Part shown: piece by piece, positions 34,987-49,300 of the stretch
How positions within the stretch are numbered: position 1 is the stretch's first letter
Layout of the letters: every line of letters starts with the position of its first letter
Source of the DNA: Chondrilla cf. caribensis
Taxonomy: Eukaryota > Porifera > Demospongiae > Chondrillida > Chondrillidae
Length of the DNA stretch: 64,000 nt
Reading direction: 5' to 3'
NCBI GenBank assembly: GCA_964020155.1
Contig: OZ026569.1
Location: 2,033,971-2,097,970 of the forward strand
The notes under the pieces: model-generated
Database searches by the model: none
Told to the model about the DNA's origin: nothing
The model's input: only the letters and a program-made list of their open reading frames with translations
Translations under genes and position numbers: made by a program

Positions 34987-37180
34987 AGCTTCTCTGCTGG
35001 TGCTTTTGAGCTTACTAACTGGAAAATCTGACAAGGTCTTAAACATGCACCATTTATAGTGTAACGTTCTATTACATCATCGGACCCCACCTGGTATACT
35101 GAAGTGTCCCAGCATGAGTATCACTAACCTTGTTACCAACCCAATAGTGGTATGGGATTACTTCACAAAGTCAATAATAATTCAATTCATTATTATCACT
35201 AGTATTAATTAAATTACATTGATAAAAGAAAGTGTGAATAATCTAATAACTGATCTCTTAAAATACAAAACAAGAACAACAGTACAATGATCAGTGTCTT
35301 CGGAGCCAAAACACACTACAACACAATCAACAATTAAGATGACGACAAGCAGTCTAGGATCAAAACAGTCAGTCATATCCATGCACACAGTGTGACCATG
35401 CTTGCCAAGGTGTAGTGCTGTGTACAATTAACCACATTAGCACTCAATTATGAATAGCACCACACAGCGTACATCAGATGACCTCTCAGACTAAGGCTAA
35501 ATTGAATGAAAATTCTATGTATATGTATGTACATGTATCCTATGTACATACATACATACAATGTATATGCCTAGTACGTATTGGTGTGCACAAAAGTCCA
35601 ATTGATACAGTATTATGAAAATCCATACATTGATAGCAAGCAAAACGTCCACACTCAACACAGCATTCTCATTCTCATCGGTATAACCTATACACCTATC
35701 AACCAACATTCAAACTTGTGAGCTGCCCCAATAATCCAAAGTCTCAAATGATATATAATATTTAATTATTATGTTGTCTTCTGTAAGTTTTCAAAACCAA
35801 TTTTAAATTTGTTAGTATGTTTTGCAATAATCTGTTACCAGGTGGAGTGAAGGTTGGATTTAGTAAAAATTGGTTCATTAATTAGTAAGTTAATGAAATG
35901 TTGTGTGTATTATCCGCAGAAGCCTATGCAAGGGTTTACGGATATATGCATGTACATGGGTGTAAACCTATGCATTTTGAGGTTGATCGCAGAAGCGCAT
36001 AGGACAAACTTTGTTGTGCACCGACTGTACAATACAAACATATGGTTAACCATACACTATGAGCATTACGCTCAGTATGTGAAGTATGTGCGGTAAGTGT
36101 GCCTCATTTTTACAAAGCAGAGGACAATGCTATCCAGTTGCACTCCAATACACACTGTATTATAGAAGAACAGGTACGTATGCACTGTGTGTACGTACTG
36201 TATGTGTGTACACAATTATGTCAATGCTTTGTGGAGGGCATCTTCACATCCTGTTTTGATTGTTAGGATTTCTTACATGGATCAAAGGCTGGGAGCATTA
36301 TTACATTACCATATCTTATCAGAAAGTAAATTCAATGAACTAGCTGCCTAGCGTCACCAGGACATATCTAATCACAAAGCAACATAAACAATTATCTCTG
36401 AATATTGAATTTCACTTAGCAGAAAACCATACATGCAGATATGTATCACATACTGATTGAAAATCAAATTATATCAGAAAACACCAACCATACTGACAAC
36501 ATTGCACTGGACTGCTGTATTCATTATATTCCAGGTCATCCACCAATCATCTCAGATAGTTGGTGATCTGGCAGAGGACGAATATCATCAGAAGTGATAC
36601 AATTACGCTAATTTCTAGCTTCAGTAACTTTGTATGACGACAAGTGGAGACCATATGAAGTTAAGACCACAAAAGTTAAACCTCTTTATAGTCTCACCCT
36701 CAGTTCCTGCCTTTTCTTCTGCTATAAACAGTGAATCTGTTGTAACAGATAGGGTTAGTGTTGGTGGGAACATCTGTGCCTACAAACAATGTTGTCATAA
36801 AGGGTATGTCCTGAATAGAGCCACTGTAAGGGATCTGACTGTAAACATACACCAGTAGGAAGGCGAACTCTACGTTCATAGATCCCACCTTTTTCACTGA
36901 TACCTGATGAAAGATAAGTCTCCCGCTGTCAGTGGTAGTAGTTAACAATCGTCGTTACAAAAATGAAGGGATAAATCAACCATTATCACATACTATTTTA
37001 TTTCTATTCATTGTACGTATACATAGGTGCCCGTCTTTTTAACTTACAATAATTCCTATAGAAGAAGATAAATCTTATTAACTAGTACATCCTTAACTGT
37101 TTGACATGTATTTTCATCTACATGGATGTTTGAGCAACAAATACCATTTACAGTTTGTAAAACAAGAAATCAAATCATCT

Positions 37181-37332
<152 letters not shown>

Positions 37333-37933
37333 ATTCTTGTACATACGTACACGCTGTAATACAGTCCAACTAGACAAGTACCTCAAAGAATACACCAAAT
37401 CTGTACTGCTTATCAGAGGTACTTACTATCAGTACTGGTTCACGTAGCATACATGAGGTAAGGACTGAGGGAGGTGTACTTACTAACCAGAAGTACATGT
37501 ACTAATCCAGGTACACTTACTAAGCAGGTTGTACTGTACCATAATATAAATCTGTACATATATGAAAGTATCCAATATTTTGAGGGACAAAATGACAATG
37601 AAGTACTCTTATTGGAGATAACATTTGGGTGAAGATAGTAAATTGATCTAGTGATATTGCCCTATTCCCATGCAAGATTCCTAAGGAACTCTTACTTTAA
37701 GTTCCATATAAATTATACACATTTCATTGAATTATAGCTACTTTCAAAAGGTTTAAATAGATCGAACAACACCTGAAATGGTATTTCCCAATGAATAACA
37801 CCACTATTACAAAGACAAGAAGCAGAAGTGTATACATATACATGTACAAGGACTTCATCCCTAATATAATGCTCATATGGAGCCTGTACTTACGGCACAT
37901 AAGTTATTTCATATTATACAAACCTTTCATCTA

Positions 37934-38017
37934 GTGGATAAGTTCAATGGAATTCTCTAGCCATAGAAAATTAGAGAATTAGAATAGAGGCTAGAGAATT
38001 CCATTGAACATATCCAC
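37934..38017. repeat. Inverted repeat with ~27-bp arms
   Basis: GTGGATAAGTTCAATGGAAT followed by TCTCTAGCC is mirrored by GGCTAGAGAATTCCATTGAA followed by CATATCCAC. The loop is about 26 bp. Probably a foldback element or MITE remnant. Confidence 0.8.
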
Positions 38018-39062
38018 AAGATGTTACCTAGCCAAACAACCCTCTTTTCAACCTTCCATCTAGTAAGTCCGCATAGCAAGGAAAACACATGCTTGTCCAC
38101 TTCTCAACAACAATGTTTTGCTTCCCACAAATGATTTATTATCCAGATGTCACCTAAGCGATTTGATTACATATGATTGATCATATCACCTATCAGTTGA
38201 ACTCTGTAATCCAACACAGTACATACACATTATAAAAATTAATAACATATAATTAGATTGTATCTCTGATACCTAACATACACGATTCATATTCAAACAC
38301 AGTCTAGAAGGTGAAGGTACAGAGGATCACAGTAATTTGTTTCACTAGCAGACCAGACCAAAACAGACTAATCGTGATCAACTCCAGTTGAACCCTGTCA
38401 CTCGAAGTATTAATTTGTCTTGTATGTACATAAATTACTAGGAAGAAAAACTAGAGGAAGTTCAGTTTAACATAACTACCGTACCACAGATATAAATGAC
38501 AGGATAAGACAATACCGGATTGCTACATGTTCTTACAAGTCTATAGATATATCATTGTGTAAGTGGCCATGATGCTTTTCTATTGTTGTGGAAGGGGTTG
38601 ATATGTAATGTTAACAATAATTTGTGAGATGATAAGGTGCTGTGAATAGTGGTGTTCTTGTCGTTTAGCACCTAAGTATTATGGAGGAGGATTATGTCAT
38701 CACACACTTCAGTTACAAAGACTTTGGCACATGCTAATATACGTACCTGCATAGGTATACACATTGGGATGATTGATATCAAGGGGGCAAAAGTACAGGA
38801 GGTTAGTTGGCAAATTTGATTTGACCATTGAAGGCTATGGTTGATTGCTTCAACCCATGCAACACATCAGCGGTTCAGTGTAGTCTAGGGGTTCAAGTAA
38901 TACACTACCTACTTTAAATTTCTGGATTATTCTATTAATAACAATGGCACGTAAGGTGGGAGGACAATGGCACATTCAGGAAGTAACAGTAGCCACCACC
39001 TCTTATCCACCAAAGACAACGGTTTTCTTGCACTTCCAACAATTCACATATAACTACTATTG

Positions 39063-39063
<1 letters not shown>

Positions 39064-39126
<63 letters not shown>
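39064..39126. repeat. (TG)n microsatellite
   Basis: About 30 TG units in intergenic DNA upstream of gene D. Confidence 0.95.
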
Positions 39127-39128
<2 letters not shown>

Positions 39129-39499
39129 AAAATATCAAGACAATTTTCATAAAATGAGAAACCTAACTAAGTCATATTATATTATGTAATAGGAAAGACA
39201 ATTTTTACAATTTGATAAATCCTTTGATCCTAACTAATAGATATCCAGACAGAAGTATGTATACAGGTTGTTGTTCTACAGATGAAGTGAATTTCTTCAC
39301 ATTCCATGAAATGTGATACTTCTGAAACAGGATACACCAAAGGAAATAAATAAGAGTATACCATGTGTATGTGTCAATATCAGGAGGGCGAGGGGTAGTT
39401 GTGTATGTATTCAGCCAACAGCTCTGTGTCTACGTGTTCCGCAAACAACTCAAAACATTTTCATGTGTATTTATGAGAAACATGTAAACGTTAAAAAAC

Positions 39500-39985
39500 A
39501 ATAAGCTGCTGACACTCTAGAGGACGCCACCACCGCCATGCAGAATTAAACAACATCATACACAGAGCCATGACATCAGCCAACATCCCATCACGACTGG
39601 AACCTACTGGAATGACCAGGGACGACGGCAAGCACCCAGATGGAGCGACCCTTATACCATGGAAAGGGGGGAAGCCCTTAGTGTGGGATGTTACATGTAG
39701 ACACCCCCTTAGTACCTCCTACATAGACACTGCCACTGGACAGTCTGGGGCAGTGGCAGAGAGAGCTGAATGTGAAAAACAGGCCAAGTACAGCTCTCTG
39801 GGGTCCCGCTATTTGTTCCAACCAGTAGCGGTGGAGACTACTGGAGCCATGGGACCGGAGACCTTGAAATTTGTCAAAGATCTGGGTCATCGAATCTTCC
39901 AAACCACTGGGGAGCTCAGGTCTACAGAGTACCTCTTCCAGTGACTCTCAGTGGCCATACAACGGGGATATGCGAATAGTCGTGA
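39500..39985 (+). pseudogene. Retrotransposon C-terminal fragment, second copy, with in-frame stop
   Basis: Plus-strand homologue of the fragment at 5395-6006: GRHHRHAELNNIIHRAM, SRLEPTGM, KHPDGATLIPW, LVWDVT, FQPVAVETTGAMGPETL, then LFQ followed by TGA and, still in frame, LSVAIQRG. The paralogue has an Arg codon (CGA-type) where this one has TGA, so a single C-to-T change explains the stop. Another in-frame stop lies near 39503. It contains the RPDG/HPDG and VWD pattern of the candidate endonuclease domain but no reverse transcriptase. A dead remnant about 300 bp upstream of gene D. Confidence 0.8.
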
Positions 39986-40302
39986 AACTATCAATGTAAT
40001 TTACCTCATACTACCATCATGTATGGTAAACTTTAACCAATAGTTGGTAATTGTTTGGTAGAATAAGATTAAGTACAATGAAAAGTGTTCCAAGTTACCC
40101 CATGTTCCAAGTTACCCCGCTTTACCCTATACAATGCTCAAATTTTAGTCTTTTAGCCATCAAAATACAAGAAAAGACCGGGAAACACACTCATGGATAT
40201 CATACAATGCATTTCCTCATACTAAGATCCTATATAATAGATAGTTCCTCGAAATCCCCTTTAGTCGTCCACAATACTCACTTTTGTACGCAATTGTTAG
40301 CC

Positions 40303-43300
40303 ATGGCAAAGTGTCAGGCTAACTCTCCTCCCGTGTTTCTTGTTGTAATTGTTCTCTTGTTGCTCGGTTTGGACAGCCATTTTTGTCTCGAATATACTGC
40401 CACCCATGTCAGTGTGCCAAACGAATGTGACTTCCTAACCTGCGCAGAGGGCCCTCATGTTAAGAGCATTTCGGAAGAAGCAAGAGCGCCACCAAGACAA
40501 CGCCTCAGCCGGTATAAATATCTTGCTCCGGCAAACAATGTCCAAACAGTTATACTCATCGAACAATGCTACACCGTCTGTTTTGATCGCGTGAGTGGAT
40601 TAACCAGATCCTTTTTCAATTGGAACATACATATACAGTGAATTTTCGATAATCCACCACTAACTGAAAGCCAAACCCTTTGATGTACATTCATTTTGGG
40701 GTGAGAATTCATATCGGCATGTGTATTTGGACATTTGCCGGCTGCAAACTCGATAATCAGATAAGGTAAACCGCCCTAATTCCGATCAAACTTTTATGAA
40801 AGGCTTACTTTCTCTGCAAAGAAGCCAACATCAACCAAACTATTTATGATAGTGTTCTTTAGTATGTCAACCTTTCACAGCTAAAACGACGGTTTTGATA
40901 GATGTCGAGGAACCAGCAATTTTGCGGCGAACAAAGGCAGGTGAATTTTGTCGAGAATTGCCTATTTCCGATCACTTAAAAAGCTATACCTCACCACCTC
41001 CCGAAGTTCAATCTGGCAGAGAAGGTAAGAAGGGGATTAAGGCTAATGACACAAAGGCAAGAATTATGACGCATAAAAGGGATAAAATAATGTTCTTTCC
41101 GGTCAGGTACACCGTATCTGGTTTAGCGCTCATCACAAGAAGTTTTGACGCCTCCTCTTTTATATTAACGCCTACTCGAAGGTAATCAATCGACCCGAAC
41201 TCGTCGCAGCGAGGGATTCACCGAAGAAAATTTACAGGTCATACGGGTGAGGGATAGTAGTTCATACTCACCTGACAAATATACTCTTTCTCCTGCTTTA
41301 CGAAGTAAACAGTGGCCTAGATTGCTAAATGATCGGAATTAGGGCGGTTTACCTTATAATCTGCATCCCTAAATTGTGGCGGGTTAGCGAGAATTCACTA
41401 TGAATATAATACATCCAGCCCTTATTTTCTTCTAAAACCTAATTTAACCGAAATTGATAACAAAATTGCACCTCTGCACTTGGACCACCCGGTGTGGCAT
41501 GAGTGGTGTGAGTGTATTTGGATAGGCTTTAATTTCAAAATGCAATAAAAAGTACAATACTATAATATTATATGCTTGCATCTGTTTCCAATTTGATATT
41601 TCTATATATTTATATGCAGTATTTGCCACAAGATTCTAACGGAATTAGCAAAGAATATGAGTTGCCAAACACTGCAACCCTTTCCTGTATGGATAATATG
41701 GAGGTTCTCTACTTCAATATAAATCATTATTAATGTTCCTTTGTTAATTACTTCCTATTAATTCTGTAGCTTTTCTTGTGTATTGCAACCTGTGCATTCC
41801 ATGTTAATTCAAAACTCCCTGGATACAAAGCAAATTTTACTTCAACAAATTACACTGATGTTTATAGCCCTAAGAAAGAGATTGAATTTCAACTTGATCG
41901 GCTTAAGAAGATCCTGGAAGTGAAGAAAATTGAAGCGCTCTTCGACCCAGTTGGGACACGTGCTGCTATTATTTCACTTGAGGCACAGATTGCAAAATTG
42001 GAAGGGATCATGCCCATGTCAGCTGAATGTGAAAGTTTCTGCAATGTCACTGTACGTTAACTCCTGAATCACATGACATGTGATTGTTAATGGATTGTTA
42101 AGTGGTTAATACACAGACACAGGGTAGTACTGTATGTCATATAAAATGCCAAGTTCAACATATCATCTTGCCCACGTGTTCATGTCTTAGCCGACATAGC
42201 AACCATTTGCAGTTGATGTTATGAATAAAACGGTACATACAGAATTAGCTGGAATTCTTGGAAATTTTATACATTAACTACAGCTTTTTGCATTTGTTTC
42301 CATACAAACAATACGATTATACAGCAGTTTTTAATGTATGAATCCCCAACCAATGTATATAGTCTCCAAGCATTTACATAGCTGTTGTGAATTTTTAATG
42401 TTTATGATATCAACAGTTACTATGCTGCTTAAGACAGTCAGATTCACGCAGTATGATATAAAATGTACTCACCCAAATGTTCATGTTATTGAGATATTGT
42501 AATTAATTAATAATGTATAATGTTGCTGTTTATATTGAAAAAGATGCCACAACTGAATATACGTACATACATGCGTCCATTTTATTGTGCGGTGTTCAGG
42601 AATATGGCATTTGTGATACAGCTTTTGAAGGGAACGAACAGAATGATAAGTGTAAGGAAACTTGCAACTATGACTTATGTTCTGAAATGTGCAACATTGG
42701 CAAGAATATTTCACATGCTCTTGCTTCACAAACAGGTTAGTTTAAAGGTATCAATGTTGTCATCGAACAAATCTAAAAGTTACTTTTGTTGCAATAATTA
42801 TTTATCTGCAGAAACTTTGCTACCGAAGCTAACTCCAACTGGACCACCGCGCTTCCATCTTAAGCACGATCCTCAGAGACAGGAGAATTTCCCAGCTGCT
42901 TATTACAACATTTCTGGTACAAAGCCTCACAACTTAGATGGACCTGTCGGACTTGTGTGGAAAGTTCAGAATGCTTCAGTCACTTCATACTATCCATTTG
43001 TAAGTTTCAATTCAAAAGTAATATTTCAATGGGAGATCACTGATTGTGTACAGACTATTTGGATGCATAAATAGCATGGATGAGATGAACTTGAGATTAA
43101 ATGTTATTTAGTGGTTAAGACATGGGCACGAGGGCATTATGACATATATAATACCGAGTCCCGAGGGCGCAAAGCGCCCAAGGGCGAGTGTATTCTATAT
43201 GTCATAATGCCCGAGTGTCCATGTCTTAACCATTATAGCATCCGTTGCTAACGCTTAATACTGTTGCTAGCGCTTTATACATTATAAAATTGCTGTATAT

Positions 43301-46300
43301 TAGTACTGTTTCTATGGTAATGGATGCTATACTTGTATCATATTCATTATTATATTATTTTTTGTCTAATTTTAAAAGTAGCAGACAGGCCACACAGAAT
43401 ACTTATAGTACCGGCTCCCCAAATAATTTATACATAAATGACATGTTTATGTGATAGAAAGTGGATTTATGATTGCATGAGAGTAATTCATCACTAAGAT
43501 TCAGACTTATCAATACCCCATGATGGATAGTAGATGTACGTAATTGTTCATTACATTACAGGATATGGATGAGTTTTCAATGTGACCTTTTATTGTCACT
43601 GCATATTTGTCCGTCAGCTCACAAGAATGCTTTTGTTACTCTTCACAGAACTTTCAACATCCTTTCATGGGAGAAGTGGACCATTTCGGTCATCAACTAG
43701 ATCTATATCACTTGTATATTCAAAACAACCACTGTGGTAGTGATGGATATTTAAATATCATCGAGTTTTGTAAAGCAGCAAATGTTTCTTTCGCTATTGT
43801 TACCAAGCGGGGTGTATCTTCCTTCTCTCCACCTTCTGAAGTTTGTTTTCCAGGTCAGTCATGCATTGCACAGCTGAAACATTAAATTTCAGTACCAATG
43901 TATGCACTTTGATACATATCATGTCCCATGTGTAGGTGATTGTACCATGATATGTATAGACAATTTACATACGTATATTGGGAATAAACAATTAATTTGT
44001 CACATGCATATTAATTTGCACTTCACTTTACTTGCAGGTGTTTACTATCCATCCCCTCCAATTGGCATGTCCGTGAATGCAGAGTACGATGATGGGAAGT
44101 TGATACTTAACATTTCTCTCGAGAGAAGCATCGGTATGTATGTACATAACTAGCTGATGAGCTACTGCATATTCCAGTGTTATTACGTTTAATTTCCCAT
44201 TGGTACTGATCTAGATCAAAGTTTAATTGATGCATACGAACTGGAAGCTTACCTTTTGGGAAAGGAATCCAATATTGCTGGCCGAAATTCTGAGCTATTC
44301 AAGCATACGTTCCCTCCTGTGTGTTGTAGCTACTCAGTCAGTACTTGCTATGGGTTACAGGAATCCCTTATTCATTAATAGAATCAATCTCTTGTGCTGA
44401 CCATACGTGGCAGAGATGGGATCAAAGATTATAACCTGTACTCAATATGGGATCGTGAAATAGTTTTCAAAGTAAGTCATATTATTATGATATGTACGTA
44501 CGTACTCGTGACACATATGAAATATAGAGTATTGTGCTATGCCTGTTTTCCCCAAAGTGATGAATGCATTTCAGTGGTGATTCAATATGTCAATCTGTCT
44601 GTAATTGAGCATACGTAACTGGCAGTTGTTCAAGGCTGCCTCTGTATGCCTACTGTGATCACAACACGTGTCAATCATTCATTCTCTTTCAGACATCAGT
44701 CCTTCCAAAACCCAAAGAAGTACGTCAGAAGGAAACATCATTTGTTTATCATTTGAAAGGTGAATCTATCCGACTTCTGTGAAATATAAGCTTACTTATA
44801 TACTGTATGTACATATGTATGGATGCCGCAGCTGACACACGATCATATTTAAGGTCGCTTGAATACGCTATTGTAAATACAAATTACATTGTAACTGTTA
44901 TTATGAAAGGTAGGATGTACTGATGTACACGTTTCACATGTACTGTAGCCCTAAGCCAATCCTCAAATAGTTCCACAGCAGGACCCCAATGAGAAATCTT
45001 ATATGATTGAGGAATTCAATTATTAGTTAAAACTTTATTGCATATATACATATCTTGAAGGACAACAGCATACATAGATGAATGATAAATACGTACTGGG
45101 TAGATGAGAGTTATCCTATATGGCTAGGCTGCTATTTGTCTATGTTTGGTACATGTCAGTGTTTATAAGATGAAATTGTGATTTGTATCCATTTTCACAC
45201 TATAACAGAACCACAGTTGTATTCTCCGGGAATTGAATACTCAAAGCATTTTGAGTTTGATAATATAACTGGTATCCTGAATCTAATCGTGGAATTACAA
45301 CTGATCACCAATAGCTCCAATTCTTCAGCAGAAACGTTTGTTAACTACTCCACCTACTCCATCCATTACTTGAACGAGACAATCGCATCCCATGTTGTGG
45401 TAAGTATCATCATTTGTGAAGTATTAGATTATTCTAACAGATTGTTTGTGCTCGTCATTATTTGCAGTTCCCTAATGAAACAGCGACATTCTCTAGACTA
45501 CCTCCATTGATGAAAGAGCACTATAGGCTAAGTGTTTGTTTAATTGTTTTGTAATTAAAATGTGATAAGAAAAAATTACAGTTCAACTATCCAATCAGGT
45601 GAGGCATTCCTGCTGTATGATGGCTAACACCCGATATAAAGACCAATTCAAAAATCATTCCGAAGTACTATGGACAAAACGTGATCCTAAGTCTAATTGT
45701 GTATAGATATGCATATTATTTTATTGTCTATTGTCTATCTCTTTGGTATATTACAGCCATCCCATCAAGACTGAGTAATCTCTCTGCCAGCTTTGACATC
45801 GAAAATGCCAGTATTGTAGTGGTAACCATTGAGTGGACAAGTTCCGAGGAACCGTATGGGATATCAGAATTTCAAATAGTCATTTCTCGTATAGATATTT
45901 CTATACTCGTAGCAGATGACACTGTGAAAATTCTTGATAATGACACAGTGAGAAATTGAAAAGGAGAAGTGAAACAAGATTGTGAGTTTATCGTTCCTTT
46001 CCTAAATCTGTACATAGGTGCAGCCATTACAGAAATTCAAGCAGAAACTCACATTTCCTCTCGGCACTGGTGGAACATTCAATATTTCTGTATGTTCACG
46101 GGGCAATGCATCTATACTGTTAATATCGATTTATTGATACATGTGGTTGTATTGATATACACTTCAGGTCCATGCAATTTCTAGATGGAATACAGCTAGC
46201 AAAAGCATTACAACTGCCATTCATGTTCCCACTACAGCCACACAAGGTGAGTGCATATAATGTGTACAATACATGTGTTAGTAATGTACATAATAGGTCT

Positions 46301-49300
46301 AATAGGGATTTTGGACTGCATTTCCGACTGTTGTTGGAAAATCCTTTCAGATTCAGGAGCGTTTAAAAATGCAGTCTGGTGAAGAGAGTTCTTCATCTGG
46401 ACGTTTCAACCTGTGGGTTGTCTTCAGCAGTCTGCATCCAGATGAAGAACTCTATTCACCAGACTGCGTTTAACCGCTCCTGAATCTGAAAGGATTTTCC
46501 CAACAGCAGTTACATAATAGGTATGTATATCAACTTTTGTGTGTGTGAATGTGTGTGTGTGTGTATGTGTATGTGAGTGTGTGTACATACACTGCTACAT
46601 AATGATTGCAAATGCATATGCTTCTTTTCTTGTGTACGTAACAGGGTCAACAGGCATTCCGATATATGTTTGGTTCATAGTGGTAATCATTGTGGTTATC
46701 ATCTTATCACTGTTTGGCGCTGTCATCAGAATGTACATTTGGTGCTATCAAAGTAATAAAGTAGTAGTCATTCCAGTGAGTTGCGCATCAGTGCATTTGG
46801 TACCGTACATTGATGAATGTCTGTTTAAAACTTACTGTAGTCAATACGTTCGTACATTAAGTATGTTTTCATTTTATCCATCCAATTTATACAATTTACA
46901 GACTTCAACACTGTTTGTGGAGAATGACATCTTTGACAATGCAGAAGCTCAAGATGAAGAATTCTTGCCTCTACCAGCAATGGATTCTTGGGAGATAAGG
47001 CCTCAGGATATCATAGTATTAGGGCAACTCGGTGAAGGCAACTTCGGAGAAGTTTTCAGGGGGTTACTCAAATCTCGCCTTGATTCGCCATCAGCACTGC
47101 GAGAAGACGACCCTAACAGGCATCTGGTTGTGGCAGTTAAACTCTTGAAATGTAAGTACATAATATAACCAATTATATAAAAAATTACAGGTCATTACTC
47201 TCTCGAAATGCATGTGCCTTTAATCATCCGTGTGTACACAGGTGATGCCACTGCAGCTCTCAAGTGTGAATTTTTCAAGGAAATAGACATGATGAAGAAA
47301 ATCAGTTCAGGTAACTGTGCATATATTGTGAACATGGTTGGTTGCTCCACCCACGAGGAGCCAATTGCATTGGTTTTGGAGTATGCATCCAACGGAGACC
47401 TCCTGAAGTACTTGAGAGCTATGAGGAAGCTTGTGAGTTGAGTTTTATTCTTTGAGTTGATTGTATGCTAGTCATACTGCATGCAGCAAATTATCCAATG
47501 ACTGCATTCCACTTAGTACCAGTAACTTCCATGTGGTTTACACATGCCTGTGCAGCCATTACAGATATTGCATTGTATAGTTGACGAGACAGCTGTATCA
47601 CTTTGTAGTAGAAAACACACATTATTTATGCTACATTCTGTTTAATATACCATTACAATGTACGTATTTAGTCCATTGATAATAATAATGCATATAACAT
47701 AGTAAATTATTATATATAAACAACATTATCATGGAATGTGATTAATCTGTTTATGTGCTAATGTTCTCCTTGTTTCACTGTGTGCGCAGTCTAGAGATTC
47801 TCTTACTGAAGGTCGTCATACCAATGAAAATCACTACGTCAATGGCCCCAAGATGTCTGAAGACGTAGATCACATGGGAGAACCAGATGACAGTGTCACT
47901 GGGAAAAATGCTAAATCTTGGGGTGATTACAGACAGCTGGGAGAGTTGACTCCAGCAAACCTGATCTCATTTGGCTGGCAGATTGCAAGTGGGATGGTTA
48001 GTGTCTGGATGAGTAACTACGTGGTGGGTCTCTTCCTAGCCAATGAGACTGTGCTTTCAATACACCTTCTTCCTGTTCTCCAACCAAATTACTAAAAATA
48101 GGAAGAGGTTTGAATAGTAGTGAATAGCATGTCCTTGTGTTCCTACTACAACCCATTCATAATATAATTGTGCACGTATACTTATGTATACATACCTATT
48201 GTCCCAATTAAAATGTATACACTAAAAGTGGGAATTGTAGGAATTGTCATGTAGGAAATTTGTCGGTATGTTAACATTTTTTGATTTCAATGACTTTATG
48301 CTGTGTATGTTCATGTGCTTAGGAGTACCTGAGTGCAATGCATATTGTTCATCGTGATCTGGCCTCTCGGAATATTCTGGTATGTGACAACAAACAGCTG
48401 AAAATTTCAGATTTTGGGCTTGCCCGGGAAGATGACTGTTACGTGAAGACTACAGAAGGCAAGCTTCCTCTTCGTTGGATGGCTATTGAGAGTATCCAGG
48501 AGAGAGTTTTCACTGCTAAAAGTGATGTGTGAGTGGTTTACAAATCATACATTGTGCATTAATGTACATGCAATAGCTTGAGTAACGAGAGTTGAGTGTA
48601 ATAACAGCCAATATTACAATAAAAACAGGACGTTTCAATCCATAGATTTTCTTCAGCTGTTTACATATGAAGAAGATCTACAGATTGAAACATCCTGTGT
48701 TTTTATTGACATATTGGCTGTGATTACGCTCAATAACTCTCATTACTCATTGAAACTCACACAGTAATGAACACTTGTCATATATATCATGCAATAGCTT
48801 GCAATTTGTTGTGGAGACACACCACAAGTAGTATGTATTCACACCTTATCCTTTATCTCAGGTGGTCATTTGGAGTTGTTCTGTGGGAGATTGCAACATT
48901 GGGTATGTGCATAATTTTATTCATATAATGATTATCAACGTCAACTAATATCTAGCAATAATATATCATACATTAACAGTATATAAACAATAGGCTGTTC
49001 AGAAATACGTACGTGTCTGTTCACAGGAAGTGAATGTTTACTCTGAAATTTGCATTTAGGTGGTCATCCTTACCCGACGCTGGGGAATCGTAGCATTCTG
49101 GCATATTTGCTGAGAGGGATGAGACTGGAGAAGCCAAGAAACTGCTCAGAGCAATGGTGAGGTCCATGTATGGTCGAGGGAGATGTGGGTCTTTCGTAGC
49201 AGTAACCAGGACAAAAAAATCATTTCCTTGTGAAATACAACTCCAATGTAGTTATGACATGCATACTGTATCTTGCACACATACGTACATACCATACAGG

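Noticed and set aside
38865..38900. Possible second tRNA-like SINE promoter (GGTTCAAG)
   Set aside because: The B-box match is poor and there is no A box or tail.
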